The translations under genes were made by a program, and so were the position numbers. This document shows, piece by piece, positions 4,837 through 10,456 of a stretch of DNA of 10,930 nt. The stretch is from positions 1-10,930 of the forward strand of contig JAKDNC010000063.1 of NCBI GenBank assembly GCA_030452025.1. The letters run 5' to 3'. Source of the DNA: Nocardioides sp. Its GTDB lineage: Bacteria; Actinomycetota; Actinomycetes; Propionibacteriales; Nocardioidaceae. A model generated the notes under the pieces. It was not told where the DNA came from, did not search any database, and saw only the letters and a program-made list of their open reading frames with translations. Within the stretch, counting starts at the first letter, position 1, and every line of letters starts with the position of its first letter.

Positions 4837-5763
4837 GTGGCAAATCATGGCCACAAGCGGGACACCAATGCCCGCCGCAAGCCCCCGGTCGCCTACATCG
4901 CGGCTCCCATCGCAGCAGTCGCCACCATTGCCTCGGTCGGCATCGGTGTGCTGGCCAGCAACCCCGACATCGGAGAGGTCGTCTCGGCCGACCATTCGAA
5001 CTCCGCCTCGCTGTCGAACGCGATCCGGCAGGAGAGGACCCCAGAGGTCTCCCGCTCCGACGCCCGCGCGAACGACAAGTTGATCACGGCGTCGGCGAAG
5101 TTCTCCCGCAAGTCCGACGTCGCGGCCACATCGGCGGCGGTGAAGGCCGCCGACACCAAGCTGTGGACCACGGCCGAGTTGAACATCTGGGACTCGTCCT
5201 TCGATGACGCCGAGAACCTCGGCACCATCGAGGAGTCCGAGCAGGTGCTGGTGACCGGACGCGAGGACAATGACCGCAGCGAGGTCGTCATCGACGGTGA
5301 GTCGCGCTGGGTGACCAGCGGCTACTTCGACGACGAGAAGCCCGAGCCCGAGCCCGATCCCGCGGAGACCGATGAGTCGGCGGAGTCCGATTCGCCCGAG
5401 GTCTCGGCCAGGACTGCGACGTGCAGCAACGGCAGCAGCGTCGAGAGCGGTGTGAGCCCCAACATCGTCAAGGTCCACGAGGCCGTCTGTGCGGCATTCC
5501 CCGAGATCACCACCTACGGGACGTTCCGTGGCGACGGCGAGCATGCCCAGGGCCTGGCCGTGGACATCATGGTCAGTGGCGATCGCGGCTACCAGGTGGC
5601 CGACTTCGTCCGTTCCCACTACGGCGAGCTCGGCGTGAACTACGTGATCTACTCCCAGCGGATCTGGTCGGTCGACCGCTCCGGTGAAGGCTGGCGTGGC
5701 ATGGAAGACCGCGGCTCGACCACAGCCAACCACTACGACCACGTTCACGTCACGACGTACTGA
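4837..5763 (+). CDS. Exported SH3-like protein with peptidase M15-like (ARB_07466-type) C-terminal domain
   Basis: A 308-residue envelope protein. After a basic N-terminus, residues 17-41 form one hydrophobic segment, either a signal anchor or a signal peptide cut near VLA-SN. Residues about 104-165 look like a bacterial SH3 domain (LWTTAELNIWDSS...WVTSGYF). A Glu/Pro/Asp-rich linker follows. From Cys196 to the end the sequence matches the ARB_07466-like domain: Cys196/Cys218 are a likely disulfide, and GEHAQGLAVDI plus NHYDHVHV place His236, Asp243 and His302 or His304 like the zinc ligands of M15 D-Ala-D-Ala peptidases. A role in peptidoglycan turnover is an inference from this resemblance; catalysis is not shown. 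The GTG 4837 start has AAAGGA eight bases upstream. Its 5' region holds a long inverted repeat and a leader hairpin, and a strong hairpin ends the gene. Confidence 0.8.
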   Translation: MANHGHKRDTNARRKPPVAYIAAPIAAVATIASVGIGVLASNPDIGEVVSADHSNSASLSNAIRQERTPEVSRSDARANDKLITASAKFSRKSDVAATSAAVKAADTKLWTTAELNIWDSSFDDAENLGTIEESEQVLVTGREDNDRSEVVIDGESRWVTSGYFDDEKPEPEPDPAETDESAESDSPEVSARTATCSNGSSVESGVSPNIVKVHEAVCAAFPEITTYGTFRGDGEHAQGLAVDIMVSGDRGYQVADFVRSHYGELGVNYVIYSQRIWSVDRSGEGWRGMEDRGSTTANHYDHVHVTTY

Positions 5764-5775
5764 GCCTCACTCCAC

Positions 5776-5814
5776 GCCGATGGCCCGCATCCCCTCGGGA
5801 TGCGGGCCATCGGC
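5776..5814. terminator. Perfect 18-bp hairpin, bidirectional terminator
   Basis: An 18-base arm (5776-5793) is exactly complementary to 5797-5814 across a CTC loop. It sits 12 bp after the stop at 5763 and 9 bp from the stop end (5824) of the convergent minus-strand operon, so it can serve both directions. T-runs are absent, as in many high-GC terminators. Confidence 0.8.
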
Positions 5815-5823
5815 ATTCCCGGG

Positions 5824-6447
5824 TCAGACCCGAGCGCGGGTGCCGTCCACGAGTACGTCGGCCGCCGCCGGCAGGTTGTTCTCGGCGAAGTGTCGTGCCT
5901 CATCGGCCAGGAACGACTGCCAGTGCGCCCGTTGTGTCGCTTCGTCCCACGGTTCGTCGCTACGCCCGTAGAGCGCCCGGTCGCGGGCCAGTCCGCGCTC
6001 GACACGCAGGTCGTCGGGAGCCGAGACCCAGGCCAGGGTCGTGCGGTGGCCCGCCAGCAGCCGATGTCCGGAGCCGACTCCCTCGATCACCAGGAGGTCC
6101 ACCGGCGGTACGACGTGCAGCTCGGCGAACTCGCCGCGGTCCCAGTCGTAGCGGCGGCGGAAGCCCGGCACGCCGGAGGCGAAGGGCCCGGTGACCTGGT
6201 CATGGAGCCGGTGGGCCAGCTCATCGCCCAGCTCATCGCCCAGACCGCCCCAGCCGTCGTACATGTCGTCCATGTGCAACAGCTCGGTCACCACGTCTGC
6301 TGCCTCGACGATGCCGGTGGCCAGGGTGGTCTTCCCGGAGCCGGCTGGGCCCTCGATGCACAGGAGTCGTCCGCCACCCGGAAGGGCCGGCCGCCCCCGG
6401 ACGGGCGCCAGGACGGCCTCGACGGCCAGGTCCGCCCCCGGGTGCAT
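5824..6447 (-). CDS. P-loop kinase, uridine kinase-like
   Basis: A 207-residue cytosolic protein with a clear Walker A loop, GPAGSGKT (33-40), near the N-terminus. The following segment, LLHMDDMYDGWGGL, corresponds to the acidic substrate-side region (H-x-D-D-x-Y) of uridine kinase-like NTPases. Later landmarks are LLVIEGVGSG, resembling Walker B, and the Arg-rich lid RVERGLARDRALYG. The fold supports phosphoryl transfer from ATP to a small hydroxylated substrate. The actual substrate is unknown, and true uridine kinase is not claimed. The start ATG overlaps the stop of the upstream gene as TGATG, so translation is probably coupled. A 12-bp exact duplication (6217-6240) encodes GDEL twice. 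It is the last gene of a three-gene operon. Confidence 0.8.
   Translation of the reverse strand: MHPGADLAVEAVLAPVRGRPALPGGGRLLCIEGPAGSGKTTLATGIVEAADVVTELLHMDDMYDGWGGLGDELGDELAHRLHDQVTGPFASGVPGFRRRYDWDRGEFAELHVVPPVDLLVIEGVGSGHRLLAGHRTTLAWVSAPDDLRVERGLARDRALYGRSDEPWDEATQRAHWQSFLADEARHFAENNLPAAADVLVDGTRARV
6217..6240. repeat. 12-bp tandem duplication in the kinase gene
   Basis: The unit cagctcatcgcc occurs twice without a gap (6217-6228 and 6229-6240), and cag follows as the start of a third copy. On the minus strand it gives GDEL-GDEL in the segment after HMDDMYDGWGG. The repeat is in frame. Confidence 0.9.
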
Positions 6448-7661
6448 CAGAACGAGTTGCCGGTGCCGCGGTAGGAGGGCACCGCGTCGGTGAACTCGCT
6501 GCCGGAGAGCAGGTGCACGGTGTTGGTGTGCTCGAAGAGCTCACCGGACTTCGCATGGCGGAACCACACCAGGTCGCCGATCCGCAGGGTCGCGGCCGGG
6601 TGGCCGGTCAGCGGGGTCTGCACCTCGCCGGCGCCCTCGAGGTTGGTCAGGTGCAGCCCGGGCGGGGACCAGGGAATCGGTGCGCGATCGTCGCCGACCG
6701 GACCCGAGGCGATGAAGCCGCCACCCGCGACGGTGGCCACCTGAGCCGAGGGGCGGCGCAGGACGGGCACCCCGAAGAACGCCGCCGGGCGCGGGTTGAA
6801 CGACTGGTAGTGGTCGAACAGGCCGGGCACCAGCAGTCCGGAGCCCGCCGCAACCTCGGTGACCACCGGGTCCGAGGCCGAGGACTCCACGGAACCCGAC
6901 CCTCCGGCGTTCCAGAACTCCAGCGGAGCGATCTGGCGCAACGCCTCGGCGATCGCGCGTCGGCGGACCTTCAGCTGTTCGACCGAGGCGGACTTGAGAC
7001 GCCGGACGACCAAGGACTTCGCACGCTGGTGGGGGACAGCATCAGGCACCCCGGCGACCTGGCCCTCGTAGGTCATCACACCGACCAGCGTGAAACCGGG
7101 TCGTTCGACGATGTGGCGGGCCAGGGCGGCGATCGGCGCGACGTCGTGCAGAGGAGACCGCTTGGGGCCGACGTGCTGATTGCCCATCTTCAGGCCGGCG
7201 TCGACATCGATCGCGAGACGGACGGAGACCGCCTTGGATGAGCGGACGGAGTCGATCACGTCGAGCTGCTCGACGGAGTCGACCATCAGGGTGATCGCAC
7301 CAGCGGCCGAAGGGGAGGCGACCAGCTCGGAGAGTGCGCCGCGGTCCACAGACGGGTAGCCCAGCACGATGTCGTCGGTGAGGTCCTCGGCGTGGAGCCA
7401 GAGCGCCTCACGCAGCGAGTAGGCCAGGACGCCGGCGAAGCCCGGTCGCTCGAGGACTCGCTGCAGCAACGCCGGGACCCGGAGGGACTTGGAGGCGACA
7501 CCCAGCGGAGTGCCGCCAGCGCGGCGCTCGAGGTCGGTGGCGTTGGCGTCGAAGGCGTCGAGGTCGACGACCATCGCGGGGGTGCGCAGTGGTGCGGGCG
7601 CGTTCTCGACGGCCGTGTGCAGACGCGCTCGTAGTCGGTTGCGCTCGATGAAGTCGTCCAT
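6447..7661 (-). CDS. PLP-dependent fold-type III enzyme (alanine racemase N-terminal domain; D-threonine aldolase/amino acid deaminase-like)
   Basis: A 404-residue cytosolic enzyme of the alanine racemase barrel type. TPAMVVDLDAFDAN starts the barrel, and GVASKSLRVP contains Lys58, the expected PLP Schiff-base lysine. VRLAIDVDAGLKMG and MTYEGQ are later barrel strands, and WNAGGSGS resembles the phosphate-binding loop. The C-terminal domain carries LVWFRHAKSGELFEHTN, resembling the segment that ligates metal in D-threonine aldolase and D-serine dehydratase relatives. The substrate may be a D- or beta-hydroxy amino acid, which is inference. It overlaps both neighbours by one base (TGATG at 7661 and at 6447), so all three proteins are probably made together. 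The pairing with a P-loop kinase and a membrane protein gives no pathway I recognise. Confidence 0.85.
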   Translation of the reverse strand: MDDFIERNRLRARLHTAVENAPAPLRTPAMVVDLDAFDANATDLERRAGGTPLGVASKSLRVPALLQRVLERPGFAGVLAYSLREALWLHAEDLTDDIVLGYPSVDRGALSELVASPSAAGAITLMVDSVEQLDVIDSVRSSKAVSVRLAIDVDAGLKMGNQHVGPKRSPLHDVAPIAALARHIVERPGFTLVGVMTYEGQVAGVPDAVPHQRAKSLVVRRLKSASVEQLKVRRRAIAEALRQIAPLEFWNAGGSGSVESSASDPVVTEVAAGSGLLVPGLFDHYQSFNPRPAAFFGVPVLRRPSAQVATVAGGGFIASGPVGDDRAPIPWSPPGLHLTNLEGAGEVQTPLTGHPAATLRIGDLVWFRHAKSGELFEHTNTVHLLSGSEFTDAVPSYRGTGNSF

Positions 7662-8113
7662 CAGTTGATCCCGCGCTTCTTCAAGATGGCTTCGATGTCG
7701 GCCAGGTCGTCGTCGATGGCCGGTGCTCCCTTGTCCGACGTGCCCTGGTTGAGCGGCTTCTTCTGCCGTTTCGGGGTCTTCTTCGCGGAGCCCGAGGGGG
7801 TGCCACCCCCGTCCTCACGGGCTGACATCGAGCCGCCGAGTACGAAGAGCAGCACTGCGACGCCGGCCAGGATGAAGCCAATCCACACCGTCGGGCTGAA
7901 GACCAGGGCCATGGCCCAGTCGCCCACCGCGTCCGCGGTGCGGGCGACGACCTTGAGGGTGCCGGTCATGTAGGCCGCCACCGGAATCAGGGTGATGCCC
8001 GCGCCGCGCACGGCGGAGGCCTTTCCGCGGTGCTGCCAGGCGTAGTAGGTCCATCCCCCGGCCAACAGGGTGAGGACCACGGTCAGGGCCTGCCAGGTGA
8101 CGTCATCGAGCAT
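7661..8113 (-). CDS. Small membrane protein with basic linker and conserved-looking C-terminal helix
   Basis: A 150-residue protein of unknown function. Hydrophobic segments lie at about 7-26, 36-58 (weaker) and 71-94. They are followed by a cytosolic-type tail: a Gly/Ser/Lys-rich stretch (SGSAKKTPKRQKKPL) and then a short acidic-to-basic helix, DDDLADIEAILKKRGIN, at the extreme C-terminus. Such a compact charged helix after a flexible linker suggests a docking element, but no partner is shown. The gene heads the three-gene minus-strand operon and its stop overlaps the next start as TGATG. The ATG at 8113 lacks a Shine-Dalgarno and lies eight bases after a GACAGT -10 element, so it is probably leaderless or nearly so. 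Confidence 0.75.
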   Translation of the reverse strand: MLDDVTWQALTVVLTLLAGGWTYYAWQHRGKASAVRGAGITLIPVAAYMTGTLKVVARTADAVGDWAMALVFSPTVWIGFILAGVAVLLFVLGGSMSAREDGGGTPSGSAKKTPKRQKKPLNQGTSDKGAPAIDDDLADIEAILKKRGIN

Positions 8114-8121
8114 GGGGCAAG

Positions 8122-8127
8122 ACTGTC
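8122..8127 (-). promoter_or_regulatory. -10 element of the minus-strand operon (likely leaderless)
   Basis: On the minus strand GACAGT, preceded by TGT (extended -10 form), ends eight bases before ATG 8113. No Shine-Dalgarno is present. The divergent SseB-family promoter lies within the same 67-bp gap. Confidence 0.4.
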
Positions 8128-8166
8128 ACACGCCCCCTGCTGCACCGCTGGGTCGTCGGCCCGCCG

Positions 8167-8172
8167 TAGGCT
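8167..8172 (+). promoter_or_regulatory. -10 element of the SseB-family gene (likely leaderless)
   Basis: TAGGCT fits TANNNT and ends eight bases before ATG 8181. No Shine-Dalgarno lies between. No -35 is evident. Confidence 0.4.
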
Positions 8173-8180
8173 CTTCGAGC

Positions 8181-8762
8181 ATGAGCCCCGACCCTGATCG
8201 TTTCGCCGGAGCCCGGCTCATGGAGTCGTCCTTTCCCGACGACACCGGGGAGCAGGCGTCTGCCGTGGCGTCAGCGTTGTCGGCCTACGCCGCAGATCGG
8301 TCCCGGGGCGCGGACGTGATCGCGGCGCTGCAGGAGTCGCGACTGCTCGTCCCCGTGGTGGCGATTGTCGGCGAGGTCGAGTACGACGACCGGGGGCTGA
8401 CCCACGACAAGTCCAGCGACATGGCTGCGGTGCTGATGCAGGGGCAGGACGGTCGACTGGCGCTCCTCGCCTTCACCGGCACGGCGCAGCTGAACGCCTG
8501 GAATCCTGAGGCACGGCCGGTCGCCGTGCCTGCGCACCTGGCCGCACAGTCCGCCGTACAGGAGAACGCGGCGGCACTCGTCGTCGACATCGCCGGACCG
8601 GTGCCTTTCGTGCTCGAGGGGGAGGACCTGATGGGGCTGGCCGGCGGCTGGCGTCTGGTCGAGGTCCAGGGTCGCTCCGCGTGGCTCGCGCCCGCCGAGG
8701 CAGAGTCAGCCGGGAGCGGCCCCGTGCAACGGGATTTGGGTCAGCCCGACTCCGACGGGTAG
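8181..8762 (+). CDS. SseB-family protein
   Basis: A 193-residue soluble protein matching the SseB N-terminal domain family. The core covers about residues 40-130: ADVIAALQESRLLVPVV, then an acidic loop, DMAAVLMQGQDGRLALLAFTGTAQLNAWNP, and ARPVAVPAHLAAQSAV. The family was named after a Salmonella secretion protein, but actinobacterial members are cytosolic and their role is unknown. No secretion genes occur here. The gene commonly sits just before infC in Actinobacteria, as here. ATG 8181 is preferred because it follows a -10-like hexamer by eight bases; the open frame upstream to 8070 overlaps the divergent gene. Its stop codon overlaps the proposed -10 of the infC leader. The C-terminal 30 or so residues look disordered. 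Confidence 0.8.
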   Translation: MSPDPDRFAGARLMESSFPDDTGEQASAVASALSAYAADRSRGADVIAALQESRLLVPVVAIVGEVEYDDRGLTHDKSSDMAAVLMQGQDGRLALLAFTGTAQLNAWNPEARPVAVPAHLAAQSAVQENAAALVVDIAGPVPFVLEGEDLMGLAGGWRLVEVQGRSAWLAPAEAESAGSGPVQRDLGQPDSDG

Positions 8763-8765
8763 TCT
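8736..8765 (+). promoter_or_regulatory. Candidate promoter of the infC leader
   Basis: TTGGGT (8736-8741), an 18-bp spacer and TAGTCT (8760-8765) form a plausible sigma-A-type promoter overlapping the SseB stop codon. The same TAGTCT hexamer is proposed for the gdx transcript. Transcription would start near 8772, giving a leader of about 230 nt. Confidence 0.45.
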
Positions 8766-8771
8766 CTCTTC

Positions 8772-9000
8772 CGACCGATCTGATCAGGTGTGTCCGCACG
8801 CTTGGCCAGATCCGACAAGCGGAGGTCTTCGACTTCCCACCCGCATCGGCCGCACCAGGTTGTCGGGTCCGGTCCCACGGACCATGGTCGTCCGGCACCA
8901 GTGCCGGGCAAAGTGATCCGTGAGTGATGCACCTGTGCATCTGGAGACTGGCTTCCGCTTGCCGAGCGGAAGCCATTTTTGTTTGTCTTCAGGAGGACTC
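8772..9000 (+). promoter_or_regulatory. Structured infC leader with terminator/antiterminator layout
   Basis: No gene lies between the SseB stop and infC; the stretch is filled by short strong hairpins. Perfect or near-perfect stems are 8799-8804 with 8816-8821; 8821-8827 with 8831-8837; 8871-8875 with 8879-8883; 8892-8898 with 8901-8907; and 8926-8932 with 8935-8941. The intrinsic terminator (8950-8974) is last. CAAGCGGAGGTC (8816-8827) can pair over all 12 positions (two G-U) with GGCTTCCGCTTG (8950-8961), the complete 5' arm of the terminator plus two loop bases. That antiterminator excludes the terminator. The hairpin at 8821-8837 excludes the antiterminator. The effector is unknown; L20, as in Firmicutes, or IF-3 are the obvious candidates by analogy. 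Confidence 0.7.
8950..8980 (+). terminator. Intrinsic terminator (attenuator) in the infC leader
   Basis: GGCTTCCGCT (8950-8959) and AGCGGAAGCC (8965-8974) form a perfect 10-bp stem with a 5-nt loop. ATTTTT and a further T-rich stretch follow. This is the only canonical hairpin-plus-T-run terminator in the window. It lies 26 bases upstream of the infC start and just before its Shine-Dalgarno, so it must be read through for infC-rpmI-rplT expression from upstream. Confidence 0.88.
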
Positions 9001-9684
9001 ATCAGCACAGAGCTGCGTATCAACGACCGGATCCGGGTCTCCGAGGTCCGTCTCGTTGGACCCAATGGCGAGACCGTCGGCATCGTGCCGACGGCCGACG
9101 CCCTGCGTCTGGCCCAGGAAGCCGACCACGCCCTCGTCGAGGTCGCCCCGACGGCGCGCCCGCCCGTCTGCAAGCTCATGGACTACGGGAAGTTCAAGTA
9201 CGAGAACGCCCAGAAGGCCCGTGAGGCGCGTCGGAACCAGACGAACGTCATCATCAAGGAGATGAAGCTTCGTCCCAAGATCGATGCGCACGACTACGAG
9301 ACGAAGAAGGGCCACGTCGTCCGCTTCCTCAAGGCCGGCGACAAGGTCAAGATCACGATCATGTTCCGTGGCCGTGAGCAGCATCGTCCCGAGCTCGGAT
9401 TCCGGCTGCTGCAGCGGCTGGCCGAGGACGTCGAGGAGCTCGGTTTCGTCGAGAGCTCCCCGAAGCAGGACGGCCGCAACATGGTGATGGTGCTCGGGCC
9501 CGTCCGCAAGAAGTCCGACGCCAAGGTCGACATGGCGGCCGAGAAGGAAGCGCGCACCGCGGAGCGTGAGGCCGACCAGGCCTCTGAGGCAGCCGATCGC
9601 AAGGCTTTGGCCGGTGATCGTCCCGTGGCCCAGAAGAAGGAGCGAAAGCGCTCCGAGAACCTCGACCCCGAGATCGAAGCCTGA
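9001..9684 (+). CDS. infC: Translation initiation factor IF-3, AUC start
   Basis: A 227-residue IF-3. It binds the 30S subunit, keeps it free of 50S and checks start codons and initiator tRNA. STELRINDRIRVSEVRLVGPNGE opens the N-domain; DYGKFKYENAQKAREARRNQ is the inter-domain helix; KIDAHDYETKKGHVVRFL and MFRGREQHRPELG mark the C-domain, which ends near residue 170. A strongly charged extension of about 55 residues follows, as in other actinobacterial IF-3 proteins. The perfect Shine-Dalgarno AGGAGG (8991-8996) stands four bases before ATC 9001, and the conserved sequence begins right there. No ATG, GTG or TTG suits that position. An AUC start parallels the AUU start of E. coli infC, by which IF-3 limits its own synthesis. 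The open frame extends to GTG 8920, but that would translate through the terminator. First gene of infC-rpmI-rplT. Confidence 0.93.
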   Translation: MSTELRINDRIRVSEVRLVGPNGETVGIVPTADALRLAQEADHALVEVAPTARPPVCKLMDYGKFKYENAQKAREARRNQTNVIIKEMKLRPKIDAHDYETKKGHVVRFLKAGDKVKITIMFRGREQHRPELGFRLLQRLAEDVEELGFVESSPKQDGRNMVMVLGPVRKKSDAKVDMAAEKEARTAEREADQASEAADRKALAGDRPVAQKKERKRSENLDPEIEA

Positions 9685-9736
9685 TCTCCCCGGATCAGAC
9701 GCAGACTCGACCGCAACGTCAGAAAAGAGAGCAGAG

Positions 9737-9931
9737 ATGCCGAAGAACAAGACGCACTCCGGTGCCAGCAAGCGCTTCCGCGTGACCGGCTCGGGCAAGG
9801 TCCTTCGTGAGAAGGCCGGCAAGCGCCACAACCTCGAGAAGAAGGCCTCCAAGGTCACCCGTCGCATGACCGGCACCACCGAGCTGGCCAAGGCCGACGT
9901 CAAGAAGGCCAAGAAGCTTCTGGGTCGCTGA
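9737..9931 (+). CDS. rpmI: 50S ribosomal protein L35
   Basis: A 64-residue, very basic protein with the full L35 pattern: MPKNKTHSGASKRFRVTGSGKV, then RHNLEKKASK and RRMTGTTELAKADVKKAKKLLGR at the end. The length is standard. It lies 52 bp after infC in the conserved infC-rpmI-rplT order. A purine-rich stretch (AGAGAGCAGAG) serves as a weak ribosome binding site before ATG 9737. No promoter or hairpin stands out in the gap, so co-transcription with infC is expected. Confidence 0.97.
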   Translation: MPKNKTHSGASKRFRVTGSGKVLREKAGKRHNLEKKASKVTRRMTGTTELAKADVKKAKKLLGR

Positions 9932-9999
9932 CCCTTCCCCGACCCAAGAACTCGAGCTCGGCACCATCCGCGCTCACCTGAGCAACAAGGAGTACAAAC

Positions 10000-10392
10000 G
10001 TGGCACGCGTCAAGCGGGCGGTCAACGCCCACAAGAAGCGCCGGACAACCCTCGACAGGGCCAGCGGCTACCGCGGCCAGCGCTCGCGGCTTTACCGCAA
10101 GGCCAAGGAGCAGGTCACCCACTCGCTGGTCTACAACTACCGTGACCGCAAGGCGAAGAAGGGCGAGTTCCGCAAGCTGTGGATCCAGCGGATCAACGCC
10201 GCCGCCCGCGCCCACGGTCTGACCTACAACCGCTTCATCCAGGGCCTCAAGGCCGCCGAGGTCGAGGTTGACCGCAAGATCCTGGCCGACCTGGCCGTCA
10301 ACGACGCCCCGGCGTTCGCTGCGCTCGTCGAGGTCGCCAAGACCAACCTTCCCGAGGACGTCAACGCGCCTCGCGAAGACGCAAGCGCCTGA
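10000..10392 (+). CDS. rplT: 50S ribosomal protein L20
   Basis: A 130-residue ribosomal protein needed early in 50S assembly, binding 23S rRNA. The N-terminal extension ARVKRAVNAHKKRRTTLDRASGYRG and the segment YRDRKAKKGEFRKLWIQRINAAAR are characteristic. The C-terminal globular domain holds GLTYNRFIQGLKAAEVEVDRKILADLAV. GTG 10000 is the start, with AAGGAG seven bases upstream. The last 15 or so residues exceed the E. coli protein (118 residues), as is common in Actinobacteria. In Firmicutes and Gammaproteobacteria L20 represses its own operon by binding leader RNA, so it is the leading candidate effector of the structured infC leader here (inference). Confidence 0.97.
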   Translation: MARVKRAVNAHKKRRTTLDRASGYRGQRSRLYRKAKEQVTHSLVYNYRDRKAKKGEFRKLWIQRINAAARAHGLTYNRFIQGLKAAEVEVDRKILADLAVNDAPAFAALVEVAKTNLPEDVNAPREDASA

Positions 10393-10433
10393 GCCTTCGC
10401 AACGCACCGACGTGGCGAGCTTCCGCACTGGCC

Positions 10434-10451
10434 CCCCGCCGATCGGCGGGG
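10434..10451. terminator. 18-bp perfect palindrome after rplT, probable operon terminator
   Basis: CCCCGCCGATCGGCGGGG folds as a 7-bp GC stem with a GATC loop, 41 bp after the rplT stop. It is the natural end of infC-rpmI-rplT transcription, although no T-run follows. It lies six bases before the favoured start of the next gene and would be inside that gene if GTG 10412 were the start. Confidence 0.55.
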
Positions 10452-10456
10452 CTCCG

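Noticed and set aside
4444..5748. 434-codon minus-strand open frame opposite the M15-like gene
   Set aside because: It is a shadow of the plus-strand coding sequence, low in complexity and without any motif.
8920..9000. In-frame GTG start extending infC upstream by 27 codons
   Set aside because: The extension is translated through the intrinsic terminator and Shine-Dalgarno and has no IF-3 similarity.
8927..9000. Possible leader peptide (MHLCIWRLAS...) overlapping the infC terminator
   Set aside because: It has no ribosome binding site, no run of regulatory codons, and the frame continues far into infC instead of stopping near the terminator; kept only as a remote option.
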